DNA from: Argopecten irradians
Taxonomy: Eukaryota; Mollusca; Bivalvia; Pectinida; Pectinidae
Direction of reading: 5' to 3'
Assembly: GCF_041381155.1 (NCBI RefSeq)
Contig: NC_091135.1
Coordinates: forward strand, 48,814,086-48,878,085
DNA: 64,000 nucleotides
Shown: positions 1 to 13,600 of the stretch, piece by piece
How the letters are laid out: every line of letters starts with the position of its first letter
Numbering within the stretch: position 1 is the first letter of the stretch
The notes under the pieces: generated by a model
The model's database searches: none
What the model was told of the DNA's origin: nothing
The model's input: the letters and a program-made list of their open reading frames with translations, nothing else
Position numbers and translations under genes: made by a program

Positions 1-218
1 GTGAAACAGGTAAAATAAAGTTTTTGTACCAGTAACTTATAGGTACATGTATTAAACTTTTGATGTAAAAGAATCAATCCAAATTCTTCTTATCTAATTT
101 CTATAAACACTTTTAGACATTTGTCCTCCAAAGAGAGAAAAGAGATGGTTGTAATGCTTTAATTCTATACACATCAATTGATTTCAATTTGATGATGACT
201 TTTATGTTTTGCATACAG

Positions 219-1410
219 ATGAGGATGCCAAAGAGTGGCTGCATCTCTTACAAAACCTGCATAGATCTGCACATCGTAGAGATTCAATGCCAGCAGGTAA
301 ATCAGACTTTATACACATTTATAATCACTACAGACAATGGATACCATGTCATTCTCAAGTCCACTACGTGTATATTGCTTGATAAACTGCTACAGAAAAC
401 ATTTCTTTTAAATCTTGCTTGGTTTAATCTGGGGTCCAAGGTTCCAATGTAGATCAGTCTTAAATTGTTCATGTGTTACAATTACTAATTATAGGATTGT
501 TCCGGACCTTTCTGATGCCTAGTTCCTCACTGAACTTTCAAGGTGAATGTATTATGGACATTTCTGCGTCCAGTGTGACTTTGTTTGAAGACGAGAGAAA
601 GTCATCCAAAATAGCTGTGTGGCCAATCAATCACATACGGAGATATGGATACAACAAGAAAAACCAGAGACTCTTTATAGAGGCGGGCAGGTAAGACCAT
701 AACGATTTATAACTTGTTATGAAGTTTTGGTTTAAATAATTTTGTTTTATATCAAATGAAAGTTATTTATGGATAACAAGTGTCAGGTTTAGGAAATTAT
801 CAGGATAAAAACCAGAGTATTAGAGGAAAAAACTGAACTACTGACAGTCAGTAGGTTTTTAATCACAACCTAGCTAGAGATGGATAGCTAGTATTAATTT
901 ATGAGGATAGCACATTTATCTAACCAAAGAATTTGTAAACCTGGTGCCAAATGACTGGATTTGTAAAAGTCACTCATCAATGTCTATTTCTATTATCAAG
1001 GTCACTCATCAATGTCTATTTCTATTATCAAGGTCACTCATCAATGTCTATTTCTATTATCAAGTTCACTCATCAATGTCTATTTCTATTATCAAGGTCA
1101 CTCATCAATGTCTATTTCTATTATCAAGGTCACTCATCAATGTCTATATATTTCTATTATCAAGTAATTTTATCAATAGACCTCTTTTTATATGATGATT
1201 TTCAAAGGACAACTCATGATCAGATGCAGTGTTCAAATGGTACACATTTAGTATACATGTTTAAAGACAATGATAAACATAACAGAACATTTTGTATTTT
1301 GTAGTCGATGTGAAACAGGGGAGGGAATCTATTTGTTTACGTCAACAGATGGTCAGATGATCCACGACTATCTTCATAAACAAGCCTTAGCCTACGGAGA
1401 AAACACATGA
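219..1410 (+). CDS. PH/IRS-type PTB adaptor (DOK-like), last three exons, 5' partial
   Basis: Three exons join in frame: 219-296, 495-690 and 1305-1410 (TGA stop), all with AG acceptors and GT donors. They encode 125 C-terminal residues. The first exon reads EDAKEWLHLLQNLH, the usual C-terminal helix of a PH domain with its conserved Trp. The other two form an IRS-type PTB domain: a VWPINHIRRYGY strand, then an FIEAGSRCETGEGIYLF core; the arginines and the C-x-x-G-E-G signature are typical of DOK, IRS and FRS proteins. Such adaptors bind NPxY phosphotyrosine motifs of activated receptor kinases at the plasma membrane. The PH-then-PTB order favours DOK or IRS over FRS. The protein stops about 10 residues after the PTB domain, so it lacks the long tyrosine-rich tail of vertebrate DOK1-3; an alternative longer 3' end cannot be excluded. 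The PH start lies outside the window. Confidence 0.85.
969..1164. repeat. 32-bp minisatellite, six copies, in the last intron of the DOK-like gene
   Basis: Six head-to-tail copies start at 969, 1001, 1033, 1065, 1097 and 1129; each begins GTCACTCATCAATGTCTATT. Copy 4 has one substitution and copy 6 a 4-bp TATA insertion. Because 32 is not a multiple of three, the array opens overlapping frames that look like ORFs but encode only SLINVYFYYQ-type repeats. Confidence 0.95.
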
Positions 1411-1500
1411 TGACTAGTAAGCATTATACTATACAGACATGCTCAGTTGTACAATGATGGCTAGTAAGCATTATAATAAAGAGACATGCTCAGTTGTACA
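1408..1500 (+). repeat. 47-bp tandem duplication covering the stop codon; candidate poly(A) signal
   Basis: Copy 1 (1408-1454) begins with the TGA stop of the DOK-like gene; copy 2 (1455-1500) follows directly. They differ mainly at ACTATAC versus AATAAAG, so an AATAAA hexamer (1475-1480) exists only in copy 2, about 65 bases after the stop. Its use as a poly(A) signal is inference. Confidence 0.6.
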
Positions 1501-3877
1501 TTATTTACTGTACAGTGATGAACCAGTTTTAAATAATAAATGACTAATAACTGATTGACATAATAGCCATAAGCACTATTATAAAAGTTAAAATCAATTG
1601 TGATCAAGTGAATTTTAAGAAGAGTACATGAAGAATTGTGATAATGTGGAAGACTGTTCATTTTTGAGTTATCCCCCTTGATATTGGTACATTTGTATTT
1701 CTCTTTGACAGATTGATGTTTCCAACTTTTTAAGATAAGTGCCATAAAAATTCATCAAGATGAAACTTCATGAACCGCAAACATTATACACTGCTTTAAA
1801 GTTTATAAAGTGATGGACTCAATGATGAATTCTATGAAATGCCTCAAATAACCTGGAATTTCCCCTAAGAAAATTGTCCTCATACCAAATGGCAAGCAAG
1901 ACCTTATGAAGGATGAACATCTGGGCTGTCACCTGTTTGCTTGGTGTCATTAAGGTCCAGAAGAAAATCTGACTTCCAGTATAGGTAGAAACAAAATTTG
2001 CCTTAAAACAATTATCATTTGGAATCGAATATGAATTGTTTTTTATCAATTTAATTGTGTGAATGAACATTATCACGTATTAGGTGATGCCCTGATGTGA
2101 TTACATATCCTACGTCTGAGGCTTCAGGGCATGTTTAGCCAGAGAAATCATTCCCTTTCTTATCAAAAGTCCCTTTTAGTCTTAAAATCACTGGGAGTTT
2201 TGGAACAATATAGATCATGGATCTATTGCTAATTGATAATTTTATTATAAACCAGGGCACTGTCATGGTCACTAATGCTTCAGTTTCTTAATTTGAAAAT
2301 ACTAAAGATATATCACTTGAAATGGCTTTCTGCTACCTGGTGATTACTAAAAGTATATAGTATAAAAGTTTTATATGTATATGGTGTCTGTGTGATTGTC
2401 AGTGCTAATGTCATATTACCTACAAAGAGAATGTACTGTAGTGGATTAAGAGAAATGATCCTTGGAGAATTGAAATGAGATTTAAGTCAGGCAGTTACCT
2501 CTCCTGGTTCTATCCGCAATACTTTTACCGTGATTTTTACTTCCTGTTGACAAGGTAACAAAACTTTCTTTTGTATGCGTTTTTACTTTCCTGGTTCTAT
2601 AAATAAGTAGAATTGCAGAAGTTTATCTGTATGAATTAATTTCTGAATTATTTTCATTGAGAGAAATTTCCATTCATGAATGTTTGAACTTGTTTTGATT
2701 ACACTAACAGATATTGTGAAAGTTAATAGCTGCAAAAGGAAGTTGTTGTTTTTAGTGCTCACACAGCCCATTAAAGTGTTCTACTAATTTACAATTTCAC
2801 AAATCAATTACTATTTTCTTTACTAAGTGCAATTTATCCATGTATAGATCTATTTTAATTAGAGCGATGTTTATAAGTAGTCAAAATAAAGTAAATTTAT
2901 ACTCATAAGGATCAAGGTAAAAGTGTTCTTAATTATATTCCTTGTTTTCAAATATTACCCATACATGTAATATTGCAATTGAGTATAAAGTTTGGTCTGG
3001 ACCAGCAAAACACTTTGAATTAAACAGGGTCATTACAATGGTATGGATTAACAGTAACGAGATTCAAACATACAATGTATATTTACAGTGTTCAAAATAT
3101 TCTGTGTTCACTTTATCTTCAAGCTGGTGATGACTGACAACATGATACAAGTACAATACTAGTATTTTTGTATTTATATTCTGATGAGATTATGTTTTCC
3201 ATTAAGTAGTAAATTTATTTTAGAATGAAATATTGTATGACATTTAATTACTAAAACAATGTGAGAAGAGTCTTAATAATCTTGATGCCTCTTGATCAGT
3301 TTGTACATTTTTAAGACAAATTTTACTTAAATATCTTTATCAATACTCAAATATTTTAATTTGCAAATGTACTCAGTTAATATGTAAACTCTTTAAAATA
3401 AACCATTTTTGATGATTGTACTTTCAATTGCATCATGGTTATATCGTCACTTATAACTTTTAGAATAGCATCATATTTATTATACTGGTGGTAAAGCATG
3501 ATAATTTGAATTTCATTTAATTAATGCAAATACATATTAACACAAAAATTATTTACTATCAAAATTTATTTTGAAATACTTTACATTTACACCGTGTAGA
3601 TTTGTGGAGTCCTACATATTGTGAGATGGTTCTTAATTTTACAAGAATGATAGATTACTAGACTAAGGAAAGGTATAGGAATTTACATGTAATATATCAT
3701 GAGGGGTGGGGTGGGAGTGTAGTGATGCACTGTACGTCCTGTCCCATCCTATTTCGTCCCATATGGAAATAGGTGTATCTTAGTGACATTTTCTACTTTA
3801 TTTTGTACATACTGTATAATCAAGAGAATTTGATGGATTCCCCTTAGAATAACGAACAAAACAAATTCTCTGTGAAA
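1501..3877. other. Gene-free AT-rich stretch downstream of the DOK-like gene
   Basis: 3' flank or distal 3' UTR. No coding pattern, RNA gene or clear repeat was seen. There is an AGTTATCCCCCTTG word at 1667-1680 and scattered AATAAA hexamers. Confidence 0.5.
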
Positions 3878-4040
3878 TACCGTATTCAACCCAAAAAGCG
3901 CCCATGTCCCTATAAGCGATCCTCCCCCTTTTTTTTGAGGCCTCAATTTCAATTGCCAATTCAAAAATAAGGACCAAAATTGTATAAAACGGTATAGATT
4001 TGCAATAATGTCGACTTATTAGCACCTTTTCATTTTTATC
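3878..4040 (+). mobile_element. Degenerate palindromic MITE, same family as 54834-55010
   Basis: It starts ACCGTATTCAACCCAA, then AAGCGCCCATGTCCCTATAAGC and a GAGGCCTCAA centre, matching in order the element at 54834-55010. The right end has decayed. A fragment with the same start (TACCGTATTCATCCCATCAA) sits at about 4368-4420. Confidence 0.65.
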
Positions 4041-6120
4041 AATTTCTTTTTTCTTCCAGCCAGGGGTTATGATTTTATTCTGCAATATGTAAATACTATT
4101 GAAATAATCCAACCAGTATAATATATACACATATCTGTATGAGATTTTACTGCAATATTTGTATGTTTTACTTGAAATGTAAAGTTTTAGCATGTATCCC
4201 GACACAATATGCAATCTTGATAATGCTTTATAGCACATGAAATAGCTAGATGTTATGATCAAAGGTGCACCATAGAGACAGTATAAATGATCAGTATATA
4301 CATGTATAAACATGTAAAATATGTATTACAACTTTTTATTCAGAGAGACCAGCTTTTCTTTTTTACATACCGTATTCATCCCATCAAACATCCCTGTCCT
4401 TCAAAACAAACCTCTGCCTTGTGTTCTGATTTCCAACATAACACACTGACACACATTCTTGTTCCTCTCTTAGGATGCATATTTTTTAATTTAAACTTTT
4501 TATCATAAAGCAATTTTCTTAAAAAAATTAAAACAAAGTTGTATGTGTTCTCTCTTTTAAGTCTTCGTTTTTAGCTTGGTCTCAAGTATTGAAAAGAATT
4601 TTTAATGCAATGCATGTACATTTTTTCGTGTATACAAAGAAACTACTGTATTCAATGTTAGCAATAGTGTTCTGTTTTATAGAACAATGGACCAATAAAA
4701 GTTTCAGTAAAAGGCATTGCTAGGTCAAATCTCTGGTCACCCGACATCTTGTTTATTACAAGTTCTGGTTGACTTTTTTAGCATAATGAACTCCTGTGAT
4801 ACTTATGTGTAATTCATTTAAACAAATATTTTAGCCCATCACTTGAGTTAGTATAAACAGTATTTCGATTCGCCTTAAACACTTCAGTAATGCTATTTTT
4901 AATAAATCTGTTAATAACATTGCTTGTGTCTTATTTTGTTTCTGTTGATGCAAATGTAATATTGGTTATATTTATAGCAGATTACAAAAATATATAAATT
5001 ATGGGTATATACATACATATATTAATTCATCACAAAATCCGTGTGATATCTAGTGATTTTGCCCGTGTAACATTTTTGTGTATGTCACTAGTGTAATATA
5101 ACCTGGAGCGATCTTCATTGGTGGAAATTCATTGTGACATCAGACAGAAACAATGAAATGACATCAGGAACAATGATGTGACATCAGGATTATGAGGACG
5201 ATGGGATAAAATGGCAGTCTCCGCTGAATTTCCAGAGTACATTTTGACATAAAATCCTTTGCAATATAGGTATTTGTATTTATGTGATAAAAAGTATCTT
5301 AAATTTGTATTCATTTTATATAAGATTTTATGAAACACATCTCGCCAAGGCTCGCAAATATAAAAACTTCTTAGACTCGTTATATAAAATCTCATATGAA
5401 ATGAACACTCATGTAAGATCCTATATATCCATTATAACTATTACCAAATGGGCAATACAGTAGAATGTCTTGTCCTTAAGTATGGTCATGACAACACCAC
5501 ATTATCCAGAACACTAATATCAAAACCAACCAATGCCATGATGGATAAAATAACACTTACTAGATGTCAAACCTTGTTAACTCAGGATGACTATGGAAAC
5601 AGTTTACAGTTATCCATAGATTTGAGCTACATTTTTTTTTTTTTTGATTTGGTACTTGAACACTATGTGATTGAGGTCAAATGCTACAAATCAAACAGAG
5701 CTAGTATTTGAATTATACAAGTTTGGGTTAACAAGATTCAACTGTATTTCAATCATTATAACCATAGGGGAAAAAGTCAAATACTCAGCTTTGATAAATT
5801 TTACTCTTCACAATTTTATTACGCAATATTTTTACATTGTACAGTTTCGTCTATTGCTTGTTTTTACATCTGAAAACTATACATGTACATGTTGGTACAG
5901 CTGATAGCTAGACTAGTTAAGTTTAGGAAGCATGTACTGTAGGGCAGTACACTATGACAATTATTATTGGAAACAAGCAACAACAAAAAAAAGATAAGCA
6001 ACCAGTACTAAGCGCCTTAACAGTTTTATAAAAGCCTAGCCTATTTAGGTATGCTTATTTGGTTATCTTCTACAGCAATATCTGGTAATAATTACTTCCT
6101 TCTTATCATATTCCATTGGC
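4041..6120. other. Gene-free intergenic stretch
   Basis: AT-rich sequence between the two tail-to-tail genes. Apart from the MITE fragment at ~4368-4420 and a short repeated word (AATGATGTGACATCAGG type) at 5140-5190, no supported feature was seen. Confidence 0.45.
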
Positions 6121-6310
6121 TATTCTGAATTTGCACATTAAAGAGTTATCTGCCTTTGTGTGTAGGTATTAATTGTGATGTCATTTATTTGCAAGCATAA
6201 TACCATATTTTTGAGAAAAAACTAATAACATGTGGTTCGTTCACACAACAATGACATCACAATCAAAACCTTTCCGCAAGGGAGATAACTCTGTAATGTC
6301 TAGACGGAAC
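6121..6310. mobile_element. Hairpin MITE with GAGTTATCT inner termini
   Basis: Long imperfect terminal inverted repeats run from TATTCTGAATTTGCACATTA and AGAGTTATCTGCC at the left to GGGAGATAACTCTGTAATG and ending TAGACGGAAC at the right. The loop is flanked by TGTGATGTCA and TGACATCACA. The same family occurs at 10793-10982 and as a half copy at 31138-31235. Confidence 0.75.
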
Positions 6311-9300
6311 ATTAACATTGGAGAACACTTCACTGCGTAAGTTTTGAATATACAACAGGAGAATGTGATATATAGGACCTGTATCAACCAGAATACATGG
6401 ATAAAAGATATTGTTCTTTCATGATTTTAATGCAAATCTGCTTTCAGAAATTTCAAGTCCTGAAAGAACAATATTGCCAACATATAAGCCACTTAATTTT
6501 GTGCTGGAATAAATGTTCGTGATGTATTGTAATTCACATTATAAAATGACTTCTTGCTAAAATATAGGAGAAAGGAGTGATTTATAATAAAGTATAGAAT
6601 GAGATGTACACAATTTCATGATACACATGGGTCTGCATTCTAGAGGAAGCATAAATGTATAAAATATGATGCTATAAAAGTGTATTTCACAAATAAGAAA
6701 TACTGGAATTATTGTATGGATATCTCTACAATATCGGAACACACATAATCAACAAGGTTATGTATTGTTAAACAGGCACGATGTTGTACATCTAAAACTT
6801 ACAGTAACAGGCCAAATTTATCTTAAAGAAACGATATTTATAATTATCAAAATACGGAAAGAAGACAATCAAGCCTTATGTTATATTAACAAATGGTTTT
6901 TTAAAATATATTAAGGATTCCTTTTTTTTTCACTCTTGCCTTCTTTATTTCAGGTTTGTTTTCTAATTATGAAAATGTTATTCCGATATTACAAAGATAC
7001 ACAAATATGTTAAGCTTGTTCCCAACATAGGGCTACTATTGTCTGGAATGCTAATATTAAAGCAAGTTTAATAAAAGAGATCGGAACCTCACGAAAGAAG
7101 AGTGTTAAGAAATGTGTAACAATTCTAACAAAAATACAATGCAGAGATAATCCAAGCACTTTCTCTTTAAATTTCAGAAGTCTTAAGAAAACAATATTTC
7201 TTTTTTTTTTCTGCCAAAAAATTAAAATCTGTTAATAGTGACTTTCAGTAATCATGAAATTCTACAAAGCAATAGTTTCAGAAAAAAAACCCCACTCCTT
7301 AACATGTATTTATATATAAATTAAAAAGATATATTATCTAGGTATTGTACACAACACATGTAATAGTTTTGATTGTATATATTAAAACAAACACAAAGTC
7401 ACTGTACCTGATAATCTGTTTTTACGCTTTTGCAAAAATATACATGATGAAGTTATGACGAGAAACAATATGATATTATAAGGTTACTCAGACCTCTGTA
7501 ATATCTGAAGCTTTGTCTAACAAAACAACAAGGTGAACAATTTACAGTAAAACATGATCAATCTTACAACAAGTGGATTCTGATTTTTATAACTAGTGGA
7601 TTCTGATTTCACATAATCACCTTAGAACAAGTCCTTTCAAACAGCCAATTTCGTCTGCAGCAGATTTGTTAAATCTTTTAACAATGTAAATCGGCAATAT
7701 AAAATTAAACTAATGATAGTTGGAAATGCTGTAAATACTGAATCATGATTCAGATCTCCATACTGAACATCACTTAAAAAAAAACATGGCTGCAGAAGAA
7801 CGTACCATATTTATTTCTATATTAGATTCCAAGGATATGATCAGTCAGAGTTCATGGTATGGTTTAAAATATCGTTGGGTCAGGTGCACTGACTTGTGTA
7901 ACTAGGCAACCAGACTGTTTATAGCAGTCGCTAGTGAGACTACCCTGTCCATATATATAGCACTGTTTTGGATTAGGCCATGAGTTATTTCCTTTCTTTA
8001 CTACATTGGTCAACAACTGGTGCAGCGTTAACAACAGTTAAACTACCTATGGTAGTCAATCAATGGGAGATATTAGCAAACTTTTATGTTCTAATGAAAA
8101 AATAAAAATTATTATAAATACATTCATGGAGTAGACGACAAACCAACATCTGATGTGTTTTGTACACGACTTACAAAACAAAAAGACACACAGATGGAAT
8201 TTGTGTAAAAAGCACTTTGAATAAATTCACCATTATTGGCACAAGGTGTGATAACAGAGGCGTCTTGATTTTTCATCAAATGAGTACGAAGTTTTACAAC
8301 ACATAAATAAACCTAGATTTCGTTTTATAATTTTCCAGGCACAGTAATACTCATATTTGAAATATGTTTATTTTATATATGAAATGATAGGTATAAAGTA
8401 TGAACTCCATGGTATTTATCAAAATAAACATGGAAATTCTGTCATTCAAGTTAACTTACTGATACATGACTTTTTCTCAGAATTGCAATAATTTCTTGAA
8501 AATTTGCTACAATCAATATGAATAATATGGACTTTTACCAAAGCTCCACTTCACAGACAGTGTCTGACAGGAAAGACGCTACAGTAAATTTCTTACAGCC
8601 ATGGTAAAAAATATAATGAGAGACATAAATGTATGTGCAACATCGTCAATCATTCTAAAATTTATTGTTGCCATAGTTACACTATACACATTTATAATCT
8701 GTCTTTTGTTTTAGAATTGCACTCCCGACTTGTTAAAGATTCAAACAATAATCTCTCAAGCAATTATGATTAATTCAGCATCTTAAATTAAGGTATAATG
8801 ATGTAATATTAGCTCTAACGATTTGCAGACACGCGTTGTTTTAATAATCCTATGTGATAACCCTACCAGACGATATTGTAGAGACATACACAACTGACAA
8901 TTTAAATCAACGCTATTCATTAATTTCCATCTATAACAATCTTCCTTAATATCTATTGTAATTTCATGTTGACATAAGGACACAGCCCTCTTACCAAGTT
9001 GCTGTACCTTTAGATTTCATAATTTTTATGGGTTTTTTAGAAAATGACCTAGAGTTGTATCCTTTTTTGTCGTATCCAAATTGAATTTCAAAAAATTTTT
9101 CAGGCACAGAGGCATACTTTTGTAGTTTTGTGGATATAATTCATCAATAAGATAAATAAATCCTATGGAATTAAATATAGAATAACAACTAATAAGTGAA
9201 CTAACTAGAGTCAGTTTTGAATGCTGCATGAAATATGATGATGTGATTAATATTTCTGAAAATTTACCAATTTTGAAAGCTTAATTGTCTGATAACATCT

Positions 9301-10550
9301 TTCTGTTTCTCTTGTATAATTCCTCTTCACTATAGATGTAAATGTACAAGGACACAATGTCAAGTAAAGAAAACCTTTCTCGTTTTCAGATATAAACTTA
9401 ACATTCTGATTAAAAGTATAAAAAATGTCAGATTTCATGCAGATTTCCTTTTGATAAAAAAAAGGTAAAATGTACACTTTACACATCAAACTTTATAAAA
9501 TCAATAAAACTTTAAAATCAACACCAAGAGAAATCTTATTTTACATGTTCAGAACTACACCGTAGTCATCCACAGCTTGAGTTATCTCCCTTTAGTCTTC
9601 CTCCATAGAAATGTGATGGCCAACTTCTGGCTTATCCGCAGACTGACTCACTTCATCAACTGACTAGAAAGGCCACCTTATCAACAAAAAGCCTAAATGT
9701 TTTCAATTTAAGTTTTCTTGTCAGAATCTGCAAAATACAGACAGAAAAGCTTCAAGTTATATTCCTGTTGAAATTTCTATTTAAATGTAGTCTTTGTCTA
9801 TGTGAATAATTAAATATACATTGTAATAAGACTCTGAGAAGCTGAGAGAACGGTCACAGCCATGATTATATTTTGTGAACAAAATGTCTGTCATTTTCCT
9901 GATGTTCACATATTTTTTTGGTGCAGATATGGTGTTGGTGGGAATCAACACACAGCACTGGCATCAAGGAGCGCTAAGTTAGGAGTCCTGTGACACGAAA
10001 CACTGTAATGAAGAATGGTTGAGCAGTGATCTTTTTGCTGGAAACTTAACACTCAAGAAATCTCTGGTCACAACCATTTCCCTTTCCATGTGAGAATCCA
10101 AAGTTTCACAGAGTAATCTCCCTTACATGTTCTGGGCACAGCTCCATAACCAAAATTCCCAGTATTATGATTTTCTGTTTTTACCAAAAAATAAAAACAG
10201 TGCAAATGAAAAGTGCTTGTAATTGATCCTGAGAAGAAAGTCAAATTGGATGAGCTCACCACAACAATGAAGCGTTCAGTACATGAAGTTTAATATATGA
10301 CTATGACGATACATATTGGAGATGCTATGCACTACTTGGACATGGTCAACATTTTTTATCCTCAGTCAACAAGAACAGGTTCAATTTTCTACCTCACAGT
10401 AAAATGCACCGCAACTTTGTGCATCAGTTCAGACTAAAAAAAAATATACAAAAACATAAATTATGTGTTTCTATAGTCCATTGAAAGCCCAATAAAATAA
10501 CCATATGATGAAAGTATGATATATATGTACTATCCCCCCACCCCCCCAAG
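6311..10550 (-). other. Downstream flank and probable 3' UTR of the ZNRF gene
   Basis: No exon-like sequence on either strand. On the minus strand several AATAAA hexamers occur (seen as TTTATT near 8368, 7809 and 6952), so a long AU-rich 3' UTR is plausible but its end cannot be set. A bare AGTTATCTCCCTTTAG word lies at 9580-9595. Confidence 0.4.
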
Positions 10551-10608
10551 TTACTCGGCTGGGTGCTCTGGACAAGATCTGTTCTTCTCAAACCATTTAT
10601 CGATGCAT
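10551..10608 (-). CDS. ZNRF: ZNRF exon 4 (end of RING, stop)
   Basis: Acceptor TTTTCCAG/ATGCAT. Encodes [18 protein letters not shown] and a TAA stop, the RING C-terminus typical of the family. Confidence 0.94.
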
Positions 10609-13600
10609 CTGGAAAACAAGGATAAAAAATGTTGAAATATGATAAAATCTTAATGATATGAATAATATGAGTAATATGAAGGCAATGGGCTGATGAAACA
10701 ATCTACCTGGTAGTCTCACGAAAATGAAGAGCTCTCTGAATTTAATTGTTTGTTTTATTCAGTCTGATTATCTTTCATTTCCTTATTCTATGTTATTCTG
10801 TATTTGCATATTACGGAGTAATCTATCCTTGCGGGTAGGTATTGATTGTGACCTCATGTGTTTACGTGCGTAACATCGTAATTTTCAGAAAAACGGTGTC
10901 AAATGCGCTCACAAAATGATGACGTAACCAACGATACCTACCCGCAAGGGGGCTAACTTTGTAATATACAAAGACGGAATACCATTTTCCAAATCTTTTT
11001 TGTTTTGTTCTGGGTACTTTTGAAGCCAATATTCAAAGTAATGTTGCTTCTTTGGTAAATCTGCTTCAAAAATGTCTTCACAACATACAGACACCTTCAT
11101 AATTGGTGTTATGCAAAATACTATTTTTAAAGTGTTGATTTAATTTGTCAATCAGAAAATTAACCTCAACATGATCATGACCCTCTATATGATAAAATAA
11201 AATCCTTAAAGATGCTCCACCACCGACAGAGCATAAACGATATTCATTATTTGAACAATAATTGTTGTTTGATTGTGTATATATATGCCTAATTAACAAA
11301 AAAATAACATAAAATAATTTATTTCACCTTTGTTGCATGCGCAATCAGTACTAAGAAATAGTGCCACAGAATTTTTTCGGGATGCAATTAATTATTTTTC
11401 ATATTATATGTATATACTAAATTGTCTGCTCCTGTTTTTGATAGTGAAAAAATACCATTTGTCAGCGGTGGAGCATCTTTAACTACAGGAAGATATCATA
11501 TGGACTTGAATATGGTGTTTTAATGAAAATTCATTATACATGTGTAGATTCCTGATGTAACTTGATTGGAAACAGAACTCATTTTTTCTGTCCATCTTTC
11601 TGATATTCTGATACAAGGTTATGGAGTGCTAAATTATGCATTGACGATGAATTCTCTGTCTGCTGATTGTGATATTGTGCTAGCTATTAGGAGTAGGGTG
11701 ACATGGCCTGTGTTTGACATTAATATCAGCTTATTGATGATTGGAAGCCTGGTAACTTCCAGCTCCAGGACAATTCTAGACTCCAATTTCCCCTTGGCAA
11801 ATAAAGAGTGGCATGACTTTTAAATGACATCTCTGGTTGGCTATTAAGTAAAAGATATCATAATGTTGGTTTAAACTAGATTGTTTCATGATCATGGAGC
11901 CAGGTACACCTTTCAGTAATATCATCTGTTGATCAGAGTAAACTTTACAAATTCAACATTATGTTATAGTAATCATCTATTCTTCATAAATGACAATAGG
12001 GCCTTCAATGCTTGATTTGTTTGTTTGTTAATAAATTAATGTCCTATTAACAGCTAGGGTCATGTAAGGACGACCTCTCATGTATGTGGTGTGTTGCGTG
12101 TATGAAGTGTGTGGTGCATGTTTTTCCCCTCCCCCCTTCTTGGTGAATATGATATGTACTAGTACATTGGTAGTACATGTATTATACTAACCCTTTATGG
12201 TATATACATAGACATGGTAGCCGAGCAATAGTGTCCCCCTGCTCCAGATCGTCCAGACATATCACACATTCACCTTTATCTTCTGTCAACACATCCTCTG
12301 AAAATAAGAATATCGCCTATCATAGACAAGATCAATACAAAGTCATTCATATTGATGTAAATTCATACTATATAATCATGTATGAAAACATAAATGACCC
12401 CAATTCACAGCAATCAATAGTGTTTTTAGATCAATAACATAATAGTAACAGCTAGTGTATTGTGATCATAAATAATTTGTCTCCCTCTGATCATCAAAGT
12501 AAAATATATGCATGCCTGGGTTGTATAGAGCAAATTACACACTTATCGATGAATAATGTTTATTTCTAATATGAACAAGTATTTTAAAAGTAAAAGCACA
12601 CAAAGAACCAAATTCTTTTCTGGAAATCTTTTTTAAACATTTAATGATATTGAAAATATTGACACATGTTCCCTGATATCTGATTTCAGGTAAGGTTGAA
12701 TACATTGACTGCTTTTAAATTCAAATAGTTTTTTTTGTACCTGAAGATATGATATGTAGATACGTAAGCATATATAAACATGAAACACTCTCAGTACTAT
12801 ATATAGCAAATCAAGTTAATGTCAAAAACCAGAAATTTACATAAGGCAAACTCGTCACCTGCCTCTCAAATGTTGATATTAAAACTAGGGGGAGATAATC
12901 ATGTCTTAGAAATCTAACAAGGTGTCTAGATCTGTATATGTACAGATCTACTTAAAACGACACATAAGTATGTACCTGTCTTATTTTAATTGTTTCCAAA
13001 AGCTATTGGAACCCCATTGCAATGACATGTACCTATGATACAGATAAATATGAATATAATAGCTAACTGGTCTGCCTTTATTCTAGGCTATGTAGTAGAA
13101 GGCTATGACATGTCAACGCCAGTTAACAGACCACAGAGAAAAGCATCCCATCTGATTATGCGTGACTAATTTGAGTAACTGTTAATGACTGTACAATGTC
13201 TGTACAGCAGCTCCAGGCAGCCCACACCCACCCACATCCTGTGTACAGATATAAGCAGCCAGAGCAGGTGTGATGTCAGCAGGTGTGACTTCCCAGCCAC
13301 CGTACCAGACAGGTAGACCTGACCTAGATTCTCCTCACACAGGTAGTGATGCTGTGCCTTCATCAGTATACAAACAGTTAACAGAGCTAATTCCTTTAGG
13401 ACTTAATTTTGGTTTTGGGTAACTATTCTATAATTGAATGAGTACCGGGGTTAAATATTTTTACTTCACAACATGCTCAGTAAATATATATATATATATA
13501 GTCTTACACAAACACAAAATTATAGGGGATTGGGTAATACACTTTCTGCATAAGTGGAGGAGCAATTGTTCTTTTTTTTTCAATTCACAATGGCACTTGA

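Larger units (their letters stand above)
10609..12191 (-). other. ZNRF intron 3
   Basis: Holds a hairpin MITE (10793-10982), a TTAA-ended MITE (11206-11482) and a SINE fragment (12018-12075). No other coding signal was found. Confidence 0.7.

Noticed and set aside
944..1304. Two overlapping plus-strand ORFs in the DOK-like intron
   Set aside because: Translation of the 32-bp minisatellite.
3798..4313. 171-codon minus-strand ORF, the longest in the window
   Set aside because: Part of it is the translated MITE at 3878-4040 and the rest has chance-like Tyr/Ile/Lys-rich composition without a domain or splice sites.
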